In this document: in pieces, positions 15,140 to 30,500 of the stretch
Numbering within the stretch: position 1 is the first letter of the stretch
How the letters are laid out: every line of letters begins with the position of its first letter
NCBI RefSeq assembly: GCF_051014685.1
Contig: NW_027478440.1
Location: 1,240,001-1,304,000, forward strand
From: Ptiloglossa arizonensis
Lineage: Eukaryota > Arthropoda > Insecta > Hymenoptera > Colletidae
Reading direction: 5' to 3'
Length of the DNA: 64,000 bases
Program-made: the position numbers and the translations under genes
The notes under the pieces: model-generated
Told to the model about the DNA's origin: nothing
Databases searched by the model: none
Seen by the model: the letters and a program-made list of their open reading frames with translations, nothing else

Positions 15140-17260
15140 TATAACGCATAACGTATAACGTATAACGTATAAAGTATAACGTATAACGTATAACGTATAA
15201 CGTATAACGTATAACGTATGTCGTATAACGTATAACGTATAACGTATAACGTATAACGTAAAACGTATAACGTATAACGTATAATGTATAACGTATAACG
15301 TATAACGTATAACGTATAACGTATAACGTATAACGTATAACGTATAACGTATAACGTATAACGTATAACGTATAACGTATAACGTATAACGTATAACGTA
15401 TAACGTACAACGTATAACGTATAACGTATAACGTATAACGTATATCCTATAACGCATATCCTATAACGCATAACGTATAACGTATAACGTATAACGTATA
15501 ACGTATAACGTATAACGTATAACGTATAACGTATAACGTATAACGTATAACGTATAACGTATAACGTATAACGTATAACGTATGTCGTATAACGTATAAC
15601 GTATAACGTATAACGTATAACGTATAACGTATAACGTATAACGTATAACGTATAACGTATAACGTATAACGTATAACGTATAACGTATAACGTATAACGT
15701 ATAACGTATAACGTATAACGTATAACGTATAACGTATAACGTACAACGTATAACGTACAACGTATAACGTATAACGCATAACGTATAGCGTATAACGTAT
15801 AACGTATAACGTATAACGTCCAACGTATAACGTATGACGTATAACGTATAAAGTATAACGTACAACGTATAACGTATAACGTATATCCTATAACGCATAA
15901 CGTATAACGTATAACGTATAACGTATAACGTATAACGTATAACGTATAAAGTATGACGTATAACGTATAACGTATAACGTATAACGTATAACGTATAACG
16001 TATAACGTATAACGTATAACGTATAACGTATAACGTATAACGTATAACGTATAACGTATAACGTATAACGTATAACGTATAACGTATAACGTATAGCGTA
16101 TAACGTATAACGTATAACGATTAACGTAAAACGTATGACGTATTACATATTACGTATAACGTATAACGTATAACGTATAACGTATAACGTATAACGTATA
16201 ACGTATAACGTATAACGTATAACGTATAACGTATAACGTATAACGTATAACGCATAACGTATAACGTATAACGTATAACGTATAACGCATAACGTATAAC
16301 GTATAACGTATAACGTATAACGTATAACGTATAACGTACAACGTTTAACGTATAACGTATAACGTAGAACGTATAACGTATAACGTATAACGTATAAAGT
16401 ATGACGTATAACTTATAACGTACAACGTTTAACGTATAATGTATAACGTAGAACGTATAACGTACAACGTATAACGTATAACGTACAACGTATAACGTAT
16501 AACGTATATCCTATAACGCATAACGTATAACGTATAACGTATAACGTATAACGTATAACGTATAACGCATAACGTATAACGTATAACGTATAACGTACAA
16601 CGTATAACGTATAACGTATAACGTATAACGTATAACGTATAACGTATGACGTATAACGTATTACGAATAACGTATAACGTATAACGTATAACGTATAACG
16701 TATAACGTATAACGTATAACGTATAACGTATAACGCATAACGTATAACGTATAACGTATAACGTATAACGTATAACGTATAACGTATAACGTATAACGTA
16801 TAACGTATAACGTATAACGTATAGCGTATAACGTATAACGTATAACGTATAGCGTATAACGTATAACGTATAACGTATAGCGTATAACGTATAACGAATA
16901 ACGTATAACGTACAACGTATAACGTCTAACGTATAACGTATAACGTATAGCGTACAACGTTTAACGTACAACGTATAACGTATAACGTATAACGTATAAC
17001 GTATAACGTATAACGTATAGCGTCTAACGTATAACGTATAACGTACAACGTATAACGTACAACGTATAACTTATAACGTATAATGTATAACGTATAACGT
17101 GTAACGTATAACGTATAACCTATGACGTATAACGTATAACGTATAACGTATAACGTATAACGTATAACGTATAACGTATAACGTCTAACGTACAACGTTT
17201 AACGTATACCGTATAACGAATAACGTATAACGTATATCGCATGACGTATAACATATAACG
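15140..17260. repeat. 3.28-kb-offset duplication, right copy (short pure tract)
   Basis: This is the partner of 11.87-14.26 kb. It carries the same B tag (16118), the cgtatta-cgaataa pair (16657), cgtatag units at 16818, 16846 and 16874, and a G tag at 17196. Its pure tract is only 11 units. It also has a few private substitutions, for example an agtataa unit near 16393 and a cgaataa near 16889. Outer limits are approximate. Confidence 0.78.
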
Positions 17261-18553
17261 TATAACGTATAACCTACAACGTATAACGTATAATGTATAT
17301 CCTATAACGCATAACGTATAACGTATAACGTATAACGTATAACATATAACGTATAACGTATAACGTATAACGTACAACGTATAACGTATAACGTATATCC
17401 TATAACGCATAACGTATAACGTGTAACGTATAACGTATAACGTATAACGAATAACGTATAACGTATAACGTATAACGTATAACGTACAACGTTTAACGTA
17501 TAACGTATAACGTATAACGTATAACGTATAACGTATAACGTATAACGTATAACGTATAACGTATAACGTACAACGTATAACGTATAACGTATATCCTATA
17601 ACGCATAACGTATTACGTATAACGTATAACGAATAACGTATAACGTATAACGTATAACGTATATCCTATAACGCATAACGTATAACGTATAACGTATATC
17701 GTACAACGTTCAACGTATAACGTATAATGTATAACGTATAACGTATAACGTATAACGTATAAGGTATAACGTATAACGTATAACGTATAACGTATAACGT
17801 ATAACGTATAACGTATAACGTATAACGTATAACGTATAACGTATAACGTATAACGTATGACGTATAACATATAACGTATAACGTATAACGTATAACGTAT
17901 AACGTATAATGTATAACGTATAACGTATAACGTATAACGTATAACGTATAATGTATAACGTATAACATGTAACGTATAGCCTATAACGTATAACGTATAA
18001 CGTATAACGTATAACGTATAACGTATAACGTATAACGTATATCGTATAACGTATAACGTATAACGTATAACATGTAACGCACAACGTATAACGTATACCG
18101 TATAACGTATAACTAATAACGTATAACGTATAACGAATATCGTACAACGTATAACGCATAACGTATAACGTATAACGTATAACGTATAACGCATAACGTA
18201 TAACGTTTAACGTATAACCTATGACCTATAACGTATAACGTATAACGTATAACGTATAACGTATAACGTATAACGTATAACGTATAACCTATGACGTATA
18301 ACGTATAACGTATAACGTATAACATGTAATGTATAACGTATAACGTATAATGTATAGCGTATAACGTATACCGTATAACGTATAACGTACAACGTATAAC
18401 GTATCACGTATAACGTATTACGAATAACGTATAACATATAACGTATAACGTAACACCTATAACGTATAAAGTATAACGTATAACGTATAACGTATAACGT
18501 ATAACGTATAACGTATATCGTATAACGTATAACGTATAACGTATAACGTATAA

Positions 18554-18693
18554 CTTGTAACGAAAAACGTATAACGAATAACGTAAAACGTATGACGCAT
18601 TACATGCTACGTATAAAGTATAACATTCAACGTAAAACGTATAACGTACAACGTATAACGTATAACGTGTAACGAAGAACGTATAAAGAATAA
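18554..18693. repeat. C tag: 140-bp, 20-unit diverged signature (first of 8)
   Basis: Twenty units begin with cttgtaa and cgaaaaa. They include catgcta, cattcaa and cgaagaa, and end with agaataa. Copies start at 18554, 21137, 22082, 28690, 29705, 31077, 31854 and 32232. All spacings are multiples of 7 (378 to 6608 bp). Units 4 to 8 line up one-for-one with the five units of the B tag: cgaataa against cgattaa, two identical units, then cgcatta and catgcta against cgtatta and catatta. The B and C tags therefore share an ancestor. Confidence 0.9.
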
Positions 18694-18952
18694 CGTATAA
18701 CGTATATCGTATAACGTACAACTTATAACGTATAACGTACAACGTATAACGTATAACGTATAACGTATAACGTAAAACGTATAACGTATAACGTATAACG
18801 TATAACGTATAACGTATAACGTATAACGTATAACGTATAACCTATAACGTACAACGTATAACGTACCACGTATAACGTATTACGAATAACGTATAACGTA
18901 TAACGTATAACGTATAACGTATAACGTATAACGTGTAACGTATAACGTGTAA

Positions 18953-19323
18953 CGTATAACGTATAACGTATAACGTATAACGTATAACGTATAACGTATA
19001 ACGTATAACGTATAACGTATAACGTATAACGTATAACGTATAACGTATAACGTATAACGTATAACGTATAACGTATAACGTATAACGTATAACGTATAAC
19101 GTATAACGTATAACGTATAACGTATAACGTATAACGTATAACGTATAACGTATAACGTATAACGTATAACGTATAACGTATAACGTATAACGTATAACGT
19201 ATAACGTATAACGTATAACGTATAACGTATAACGTATAACGTATAACGTATAACGTATAACGTATAACGTATAACGTATAACGTATAACGTATAACGTAT
19301 AACGTATAACGTATAACGTATAA
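18953..19323. repeat. Pure heptamer tract, 53 units
   Basis: This is 371 bp of unbroken consensus between a cgtgtaa unit (18946) and a cgtctaa unit (19324). It sits inside the otherwise diverged C block, so it is probably a young local expansion. Confidence 0.92.
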
Positions 19324-21542
19324 CGTCTAACGTATAACGTATAACGTATAACGTATAACGTATAACGTATAACGTATAACGTATAACGTCTAACGTACAA
19401 CGTTTAACGTATACCGTATAACGAATAACGTATAACGTATATCGCATGACGTATAACATATAACGTATAACGTATAACCTACAACGTATAACGTATAATG
19501 TATATCCTATAACGCATAACGTATAACGTATAACGTATAACGTATAACGTATAACGTATAACGTATAACGTATAACGTATAACGTATAACGTATAACGTA
19601 TAACTTATAACGTAAACAGTATAACGTATAACGTATAACATGTAACGTATAACGTATAACGTATAACGTATAACGTATAACGTATAACGTATAACGTATA
19701 ACGTATAACGTATAACGTATAACGTATAACGTATAACGCATAACGTATAACGTATAACGTATAACGTATGGCGTATAACGTATAACGTATAATGTATAAC
19801 GTCCAACGTATAACGTATAACGTATAACGTATAACGTATAACGTACAACGTTTAACGTATACCGTATAACGAATAACGTATAACGTATATCGCATGACGT
19901 ATAACATATAACGTATAACGTATAACGTATAACGTACAACGTATAACGTATAACGTATATCCTATAACGCATAACGTATAACGTGTAACGTATAACGTAT
20001 AACGTATAACGAATAACGTATAACGTATAACGTATAACGTATAACGTACAACGTTTAACGTATAACGTATAACGTATAACGTATAACGTATAACGTATAA
20101 CGTATAACGTATAACGTATAACGTATAACGTACAACGTATAACGTATAACGTATATCCTATAACGCATAACGTATAACGTATAACGTATAACGAATAACG
20201 TATAACGTATAACGTATAACGTATATCCTATAACGCATAACGTATAACGTATAACGTATATCGTACAACGTTCAACGTATAACGTATAATGTATAACGTA
20301 TAACGTATAACGTATAACGTATAAGGTATAACGTATAACGTATAACGTATAACGTATGACGTATAACGTATAACGTATAACGTATAACGTATAACGTATA
20401 ACGTATAACGTATAACGTATAACGTATGACGTATAACATATAACGTATAACGTATAACGTATAACGTATAACGTATAATGTATAACGTATAACGTATAAC
20501 GTATAACGTATAACGTATAATGTATAACGTATAACATGTAACGTATAGCCTATAACGTATAACGTATAACGTATAACGTATAACGTATAACGTATAACGT
20601 ATAACGTATATCGTATAACGTATAACGTATAACGTATAACATGTAACGCACAACGTATAACGTATACCGTATAACGTATAACTAATAACGTATAACGTAT
20701 AACGAATATCGTACAACGTATAACGCATAACGTATAACGTATAACGTATAACGTATAACGTATAACGCATAACGTATAACGTTTAACGTATAACCTATGA
20801 CCTATAACGTATAACGTATAACGTATAACGTATAACGTATAACGTATAACGTATAACGTATAACCTATGACGTATAACGTATAACGTATAACGTATAACA
20901 TGTAATGTATAACGTATAACGTATAATGTATAGCGTATAACGTATACCGTATAACGTATAACGTACAACGTATAACGTATCACGTATAACGTATTACGAA
21001 TAGCGTATAACATATAACGTATAACGTAACACCTATAACGTATAAAGTATAACGTATAACGTATAACGTATAACGTATAACGTATAACGTATAACGTATA
21101 TCGTATAACGTATAACGTATAACGTATAACGTATAACTTGTAACGAAAAACGTATAACGAATAACGTAAAACGTATGACGCATTACATGCTACGTATAAA
21201 GTATAACATTCAACGTAAAACGTATAACGTACAACGTATAACGTATAACGTGTAACGAAGAACGTATAAAGAATAACGTATAACGTATATCGTATAACGT
21301 ACAACTTATAACGTATAACGTACAACGTATAACGTATAACGTATAACGTATAACGTAAAACGTATAACGTATAACGTATAACGTATAACGTATAACGTAT
21401 AACGTATAACGTATAACGTATAACGTATAACGTATAACGTACAACGTATAACGTACCACGTATAACGTATTACGAATAACGTATAACGTATAACGTATAA
21501 CGTATAACGTATAACGTATAACGTATAACGTATAACGTGTAA

Positions 21543-21941
21543 CGTATAACGTATAACGTATAACGTATAACGTATAACGTATAACGTATAACGTATAACG
21601 TATAACGTATAACGTATAACGTATAACGTATAACGTATAACGTATAACGTATAACGTATAACGTATAACGTATAACGTATAACGTATAACGTATAACGTA
21701 TAACGTATAACGTATAACGTATAACGTATAACGTATAACGTATAACGTATAACGTATAACGTATAACGTATAACGTATAACGTATAACGTATAACGTATA
21801 ACGTATAACGTATAACGTATAACGTATAACGTATAACGTATAACGTATAACGTATAACGTATAACGTATAACGTATAACGTATAACGTATAACGTATAAC
21901 GTATAACGTATAACGTATAACGTATAACGTATAACGTATAA
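21543..21941. repeat. Pure heptamer tract, 57 units (longest found)
   Basis: This is 399 bp of unbroken consensus between a cgtgtaa unit (21536) and a cgtatta unit (21942). It is the longest perfect run I found by eye. It sits between two C-tag copies only 945 bp apart. Confidence 0.9.
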
Positions 21942-22430
21942 CGTATTACGAATAACGTATAACGTATAACGTATAACGTAACACCTATAACGTATAAAGT
22001 ATAACGTATAACGTATAACGTATAACGTATAACGTATAACGTATATCGTATAACGTATAACGTATAACGTATAACGTATAACTTGTAACGAAAAACGTAT
22101 AACGAATAACGTAAAACGTATGACGCATTACATGCTACGTATAAAGTATAACATTCAACGTAAAACGTATAACGTACAACGTATAACGTATAACGTGTAA
22201 CGAAGAACGTATAAAGAATAACGTATAACGTATATCGTATAACGTACAACTTATAACGTATAACGTACAACGTATAACGTATAACGTATAACGTATAACG
22301 TAAAACGTATAACGTATAACGTATAACGCATAACGTATAACGTATAACGTATAACGTATAACGTATAACGTATAACGTATAACGTACAACGTATAACGTA
22401 TCACGTATATCGTATTACGAATAACATATA

Positions 22431-23593
22431 ACGTATAACGTATAACGTATAACGTATAACGTATAACGTATAACGTATAACGTATAACGTATAACGTATA
22501 ACGTATAACGTATAACGTATAACGTATAACGTATAACGTATAACGTATAACGTATAACGTATAACGTATAACGTATAACGTATAACGTATAACGTATAGC
22601 GTATAACGTATAACGTATAACGTATAGCGTATAACGTATAACGTATAACGTATAGCGTATAACGTATAACGTATAACGTATAACGTACAACGTATAACGT
22701 CTAACGTATAACGTATAACGTATAGCGTATAACGTATAACGTATAACGTAAAGCGTATAACGTATAACGTATAACGTATAGCGTATAACGTATAACGTAT
22801 AACGTATAACGTATAACGTACAACGTATAACGTCTAACGTATAACGTCTAACGTATAACGTATAACGTATAGCGTATAACGTATAACGTATAACGTATAG
22901 CGTATAACGTATAACGTATAACGTATAACGTATAACGTATAACGTATAACGTATAACGTATAACGTATAACGTATAACGTATAACGTATAACGTATAACG
23001 TATAACGTATAACGTATAACGTATAACGTATAACGTATAGCGTATAACGTATAGCGTATAACGTAAAACGTATAACGTATAACGTATAACGTATAACGTA
23101 TAACGTATAACGTATAACGTATAACGTATAACGTATAACGTATAACGTATAACGTATAACGTATAACGTATAACGTATAACGTATAACGTATAACGTATA
23201 ACGTATAACGTATAACGTATAGCGTATAACGTATAACGTATAACGTATAACGTATAACGTATAACGTATAACGTATAACGTATAACGTATAGCGTATAAC
23301 GTATAACGTATAACGTATAACGTATAGCGTATAACGTATAACGTATAACGTATAACGTACAACGTATAACGTCTAACGTATAACGTATAACGTATAGCGT
23401 ATAACGTATAACGTATAACGTATAGCGTATAACGTATAACGTATAACGTATAGCGTATAGCGTATAACGTATAACGTATAACGTATAACGTACAACGTAT
23501 AACGTCTAACGTATAACGTATAACGTATAACGTATAACGTATAACGTATAACGTATAACGTATAACGTATAGCGTATAACGTATAACGTATAA
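22431..23593. repeat. Type D block, copy 1: 28-bp tetramer period
   Basis: cgtatag units recur every fourth heptamer, at 22593, 22621 and 22649, giving a 28-bp secondary period. Groups of three are closed by a cgtacaa and then a cgtctaa unit (22698), and the pattern restarts. Units with cgtaaag or cgtaaaa appear near 22747 and 23062. The block ends at the B tag at 23594. It is the left partner of 32.57-33.68 kb; the offset is 10129 at the first cgtatag and at the cgtctaa landmark, and 10087 at the closing B tag, so unit counts differ slightly between copies. Confidence 0.8.
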
Positions 23594-26500
23594 CGATTAA
23601 CGTAAAACGTATGACGTATTACATATTACGTATAACGTATAACGTATAACGTATAACGCATAACGTATATCCTATAACGCATAACGTATAACGTATAACG
23701 TATAACGTATAACGTATAACGTATAACGTATAACGTATAACGTATAACGTATAACGTATAACGTATAACGTATAACGTATAACGTATAACGTATAACGTA
23801 TAACGTATAACGTATAACGTATAACGTATAACGTATAACGTATAACGTATAACGTATAACGTATAACGTATAACGTATAACGTATGTCGTATAACGTATA
23901 ACGTATAACGTATAACGTATAACGTATAACGTATAACGTATAATGTATAACGTATAACGTATAACGTATAACGTATAACGTATAACGTATAACGTATAAC
24001 GTATAACGTATAACGTATAACGTATAACGTATAACGTATAACGTATAACGTATAACGTATAACGTATAACGTATAACGTATAACGTATAACGTATAACGT
24101 ATAACGTATAACGTATAGCGTATAACGTATAACGTATAACGATTAACGTAAAACGTATGACGTATTACATATTACGTATAACGTATAACGTATAACGTAT
24201 AACGTATAACGTATAACGTATAACGTATAACGTATTACGTATAACGTATAACGTATAACGCATAACGTATAACGTATAACGTATAACGTATAACGCATAA
24301 CGTATAACGTATAACGTATAACGTATAACGTATAACGTATAACGTACAACGTTTAACGTATAACGTATAACGTAGAACGTAGAACGTATAACGTATAACG
24401 TATAACGTATAACGTATGACGTATAACTTGTAACGTACAACGTTTAACGTATAATGTATAACGTAGAACGTATAACGTACAACGTATAACGTATAACGTA
24501 CAACGTATAACGTATAACGTATATCCTATAACGCATAACGTATAACGTATAACGTATAACGTATAACGTATAACGTATAACGTATAACGTATAACGTATA
24601 ACGTATAACGTATAACGTATAACGTATAACGTACTACGTATAACGTATAACGTATAACGTATAACGTACAGCGTATAACGTATAACGTATAACGTCTAAC
24701 GTCCAACGTATAACGTATAACGTATAACGTATAACGTGTAACGTATAACGTATAACGTATAACGTATAACGTACAACGTATAACGTATAACGTATAACGT
24801 ATAACGTATAACGTATAACGTATAACGTATAACGTATAACGTATAACGTATAACGTATAACGTATAACGTATAACGTATAACGTATAACGCATAGCGTAT
24901 AACATATAACGTATAACGATTAACGTAAAACGTATGACGTATTACATATTACGTATAACGTATAACGTATAACGTATAACGTATAACGTATAACGTATAA
25001 CGTATAACGTACAACTTATAACGTATAACGTATAACGTATAACGTATATCCTATAACGCATAACGTATAACGTATAACGTATAACGTATAACGTATAACG
25101 TATAACGTATAACGTATAACGTATAACGTATAACGTATAACGTATAACGTATAACGTATAACGTATAACGTATAACGTATAACGTATGTCGTATAACGTA
25201 TAACGTATAACGTATAACGTATAACGTATAACGTATAACGTATAACGTATAACGTATAACGTATAACGTATAACGTATAACGTATAACGTATAACGTATA
25301 ACGTATAACGTATAACGTATAACGTATAACGTATAACGTATAACGTACAACGTATAACGTATAACGTATAACGTATAACGCATAACGTATAGCGTATAAC
25401 GTATAACGTATAACGTATAACGTCCAACGTATAACGTATGACGTATAACGTATAAAGTATAACGTACAACGTATAACGTATAACGTATATCCTATAACGC
25501 ATAACGTATAACGTATAACGTATAACGTATAACGTATAACGTATAACGTATAAAGTATGACGTATAACGTATAACGTATAACGTATAACGTATAACGTAT
25601 AACGTATAACGTATAACGTATAACGTATAACGTATAACGTATAACGTATAACGTATAACGTATAACGTATAACGTATAACGTATAACGTATAACGTATAA
25701 CGTATAACGTATAGCGTATAACGTATAACGTATAACGATTAACGTAAAACGTATGACGTATTACATATTACGTATAACGTATAACGTATAACGTATAACG
25801 TATAACGTATAACGTATAACGTATAACGTATAACGTATAACGTATAACGTATAACGCATAACGTATAACGTATAACGTATAACGTATAACGCATAACGTA
25901 TAACGTATAACGTATAACGTATAACGTATAACGTATAACGTACAACGTTTAACGTATAACGTATAACGTAGAACGTATAACGTATAACGTATAACGTATA
26001 ACGTATGACGTATAACTTATAACGTACAACGTTTAACGTATAATGTATAACGTAGAACGTATAACGTACAACGTATAACGTATAACGTACAACGTATAAC
26101 GTATAACGTATATCCTATAACGCATAACGTATAACGTATAACGTATAACGTATAACGTATAACGTATAACGCATAACGTATAACGTATAACGTATAACGT
26201 ACAACGTATAACGTATAACGTATAACGTATAACGTATAACGTATAACGTATGACGTATAACGTATTACGAATAACGTATAACGTATAACGTATAACGTAT
26301 AACGTATATCGTATAACGTATAACGTATAACGCATAACGTATAACGTATAACGTATAACGTATAACGTATAACGTATAACGTATAACGTATAACGTATAA
26401 CGTATAACGCATAACGTATAACGTATAACGTATAACGTATAACGCATAACGTATAACGTATAACGTATAACGTATAACGTATAACGTATAACGTACAACG

Positions 26501-26640
26501 TTTAACGTATAACGTATAACGTAGAACGTATAACGTATAACGTATAACGTATAACGTATGACGTATAACTTATAACGTACAACGTTTAACGTATAATGTA
26601 TAACGTAGAACGTATAACGTACAACGTATAACGTATAACG
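23594..26640. repeat. Type B higher-order block, copy 2
   Basis: B tags lie at 23594, 24140, 24917 and 25736, at spacings of 546, 777 and 819 bp. The stretch from 24140 onward follows the landmark order of 10.72 kb onward (offset 13419 at the first tag), including cgtagaa doublets, a cgtacta unit and a cgtctaa-cgtccaa pair. The first 0.5 kb instead continues the 10.1-kb duplication shared with 33.68-34.1 kb, where a cgtatgt landmark pairs 23881 with 33975. The right limit is approximate. Confidence 0.75.
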
Positions 26641-27584
26641 TATAACGTATAACGTATAACGTATAACGTATAACGTATAACGTATAGCGTATAACGTATA
26701 ACGTATAACGTATAGCGTATAACGTATAACGTATAACGTATAACGTATAACGTATAACGTATAACGTATAACGTATAACGTATAGCGTCTAACGTATAAC
26801 GTATAACGTACAACGTATAACGTACAACGTATATCTTATAACGTATAATGTATAACGTATAACGTGTAACGTATAACGTATAACCTATGACGTATAACGT
26901 ATAACGTATAACGTATAACGTATAACGTATAACGTATAACGTATAACGTATAACGTCTAACGTACAACGTTTAACGTATACCGTATAACGAATAACGTAT
27001 AACGTATATCGCATGACGTATAACATATAACGTATAACGTATAACCTACAACGTATAACGTATAATGTATATCCTATAACGCATAACGTATAACGTATAA
27101 CGTATAACGTATAACGTATAACGTATAACGTATAACGTATAACGTATAACGTATAACGTATAACGTATAACTTATAACGTAAACAGTATAACGTATAACG
27201 TATAACATGTAACGTATAACGTATAACGTATAACGTATAACGTATAACGTATAACGTATAACGTATAACGTATAACGTATAACGTATAACGTATAACGTA
27301 TAACGTATAACGTATAACGTATAACGTATAACGTATAACGTATGGCGTATAACGTATAACGTATAATGTATAACGTCCAACGTATAACGTATAACGTATA
27401 ACGTATAACGTATAACGTACAACGTTTAACGTATACCGTATAACGAATAACGTATAACGTATATCGCATGACGTATAACATATAACGTATAACGTATAAC
27501 GTATAACGTACAACGTATAACGTATAACGTATATCCTATAACGCATAACGTATAACGTGTAACGTATAACGTATAACGTATAAC
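26641..27584. repeat. G-tag segment between B and C blocks
   Basis: This segment has cgtatag units about 28 bp apart near 26.68-26.70 kb, then G tags at 26968 and 27423. It also has a rare cgtaaac-agtataa pair at 27178, which occurs elsewhere only at 19611 and 58472. The same landmark order is seen at about 19.4-20.0 kb (offset 7567 at the rare pair) and at about 58.4-59.2 kb. It forms the left shoulder of C block copy 2. Confidence 0.7.
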
Positions 27585-30500
27585 GAATAACGTATAACGT
27601 ATAACGTATAACGTATAACGTACAACGTTTAACGTATAACGTATAACGTATAACGTATAACGTATAACGTATAACGTATAACGTATAACGTATAACGTAT
27701 AACGTACAACGTATAACGTATAACGTATATCCTATAACGCATAACGTATAACGTATAACGTATAACGAATAACGTATAACGTATAACGTATAACGTATAT
27801 CCTATAACGCATAACGTATAACGTATAACGTATATCGTACAACGTTCAACGTATAACGTATAATGTATAACGTATAACGTATAACGTATAACGTATAAGG
27901 TATAACGTATAACGTATAACGTATAACGTATAACGTATAACGTATAACGTATAACGTATAACGTATAACGTATAACGTATAACGTATAACGTATGACGTA
28001 TAACATATAACGTATAACGTATAACGTATAACGTATAACGTATAATGTATAACGTATAACGTATAACGTATAACGTATAACGTATAATGTATAACGTATA
28101 ACATGTAACGTATAGCCTATAACGTATAACGTATAACGTATAACGTATAACGTATAACGTATAACGTATAACGTATATCGTATAACGTATAACGTATAAC
28201 GTATAACATGTAACGCACAACGTATAACGTATACCGTATAACGTATAACTAATAACGTATAACGTATAACGAATATCGTACAACGTATAACGCATAACGT
28301 ATAACGTATAACGTATAACGTATAACGCATAACGTATAACGTTTAACGTATAACCTATGACCTATAACGTATAACGTATAACGTATAACGTATAACGTAT
28401 AACGTATAACGTATAACGTATAACCTATGACGTATAACGTATAACGTATAACGTATAACATGTAATGTATAACGTATAACGTATAATGTATAGCGTATAA
28501 CGTATACCGTATAACGTATAACGTACAACGTATAACGTATCACGTATAACGTATTACGAATAACGTATAACATATAACGTATAACGTAACACCTATAACG
28601 TATAAAGTATAACGTATAACGTATAACGTATAACGTATAACGTATAACGTATATCGTATAACGTATAACGTATAACGTATAACGTATAACTTGTAACGAA
28701 AAACGTATAACGAATAACGTAAAACGTATGACGCATTACATGCTACGTATAAAGTATAACATTCAACGTAAAACGTATAACGTACAACGTATAACGTATA
28801 ACGTGTAACGAAGAACGTATAAAGAATAACGTATAACGTATATCGTATAACGTACAACTTATAACGTATAACGTACAACGTATAACGTATAACGTATAAC
28901 GTATAACGTAAAACGTATAACGTATAACGTATAACGTATAACGTATAACGTATAACGTATAACGTATAACGTATAACGTATAACGTATAACGTATAACGT
29001 ATAACGTATGACGTATAACATATAACGTATAACGTATAACGTATAACGTATAACGTATAATGTATAACGTATAACGTATAACGTATAACGTATAACGTAT
29101 AATGTATAGCGTATAACATGTAACGTATAGCCTATAACGTATAACGTATAACGTATAACGTATAACGTATAACGTATAACGTATAACGTATATCGTATAA
29201 CGTATAACGTATAACGTATAACATGTAACGCACAACGTATAACGTATACCGTATAACGTATAACTAATAACGTATAACGTATAACGAATATCGTACAACG
29301 TATAACGCATAACGTATAACGTATAACGTATAACGTATAACGCATAACGTATAACGTTTAACGTATAACCTATGACCTATAACGTATAACGTATAACGTA
29401 TAACGTATAACGTATAACGTATAACGTATAACGTATAACCTATGACGTATAACGTATAACGTATAACGTATAACATGTAATGTATAACGTATAACGTATA
29501 ATGTATAGCGTATAACGTATACCGTATAACGTATAACGTACAACGTATAACGTATCACGTATAACGTATTACGAATAACGTATAACATATAACGTATAAC
29601 GTAACACCTATAACGTATAAAGTATAACGTATAACGTATAACGTATAACGTATAACGTATAACGTATATCGTATAACGTATAACGTATAACGTATAACGT
29701 ATAACTTGTAACGAAAAACGTATAACGAATAACGTAAAACGTATGACGCATTACATGCTACGTATAAAGTATAACATTCAACGTAAAACGTATAACGTAC
29801 AACGTATAACGTATAACGTGTAACGAAGAACGTATAAAGAATAACGTATAACGTATATCGTATAACGTACAACTTATAACGTATAACGTACAACGTATAA
29901 CGTATAACGTATAACGTATAACGTAAAACGTATAACGTATAACGTATAACGTATAACGTATAACGTATAACGTATAACGTATAACGTATAACGTATAACG
30001 TACAACGTATAACGTACCACGTATAACGTATTACGAATAACGTATAACGTATAACGTATAACGTATAACGTATAACGTATAACGTATAACGTATAACGTG
30101 TAACGTATAACGTGTAACGTATAACGTATAACGTATAACGAATAACGTATAACGTATAACGTATAACGTATATCCTATAACGCATAACGTATAACGTATA
30201 ACGTATATCGTACAACGTTCAACGTATAACGTATAATGTATAACGTATAACGTATAACGTATAACGTATAAGGTATAACGTATAACGTATAACGTATAAC
30301 GTATAACGTATAACGTATAACGTATAACGTATAACGTATAACGTATAACGTATAACGTATAACGTATAACGTATGACGTATAACATATAACGTATAACGT
30401 ATAACGTATAACGTATAACGTATAATGTATAACGTATAACGTATAACGTATAACGTATAACGTATAATGTATAACGTATAACATGTAACGTATAGCCTAT

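Larger units (their letters stand above)
10721..17584. repeat. Type B higher-order block, copy 1
   Basis: The block begins at the first 35-bp B tag (10721), with further tags at 11484, 12842 and 16118. Between tags are recurring cgtagaa, cgtttaa, cgtctaa, cgtccaa and agtataa units. A duplication at offset 3276 links about 11.9-13.4 kb with 15.1-16.7 kb. Past the long pure tract at 13458-13800 the offset drops to 3017 and then 3003, up to the G tags at 14193 and 17196. Two G tags lie 378 bp apart at 14193 and 14571, and a third is at 17196. A truncated C-type front (cgttcaa at 15040) shows that C-type material is mixed into this block. The right boundary is approximate. Confidence 0.75.
17585..22430. 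repeat. Type C higher-order block, copy 1 (most diverged units)
   Basis: This is the most degenerate part of the array. Fronts marked by a cgttcaa unit lie at 17707 and 20269. The 140-bp C tag lies at 18554, 21137 and 22082. Other local landmarks are an aca-bearing cgtaaca followed by cctataa, cgtatca, and paired cctatga-type units. The middle (about 18.84-20.15 kb) holds a 53-unit pure tract and two G tags (19401 and 19849). The sequence at 17.6-18.6 kb recurs at 27.7-28.7 kb at constant offset 10136. The sequence at 21.94-22.4 kb recurs at offset 10150. The heptamer phase still holds throughout, despite up to three changes per unit. Boundaries are approximate. Confidence 0.8.

Noticed and set aside
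18554..18693. The diverged C tag as an inserted mobile element
   Set aside because: It keeps the 7-bp register, each unit is one to three changes from consensus, it has no target-site duplication or terminal repeats, and part of it aligns with the B tag.
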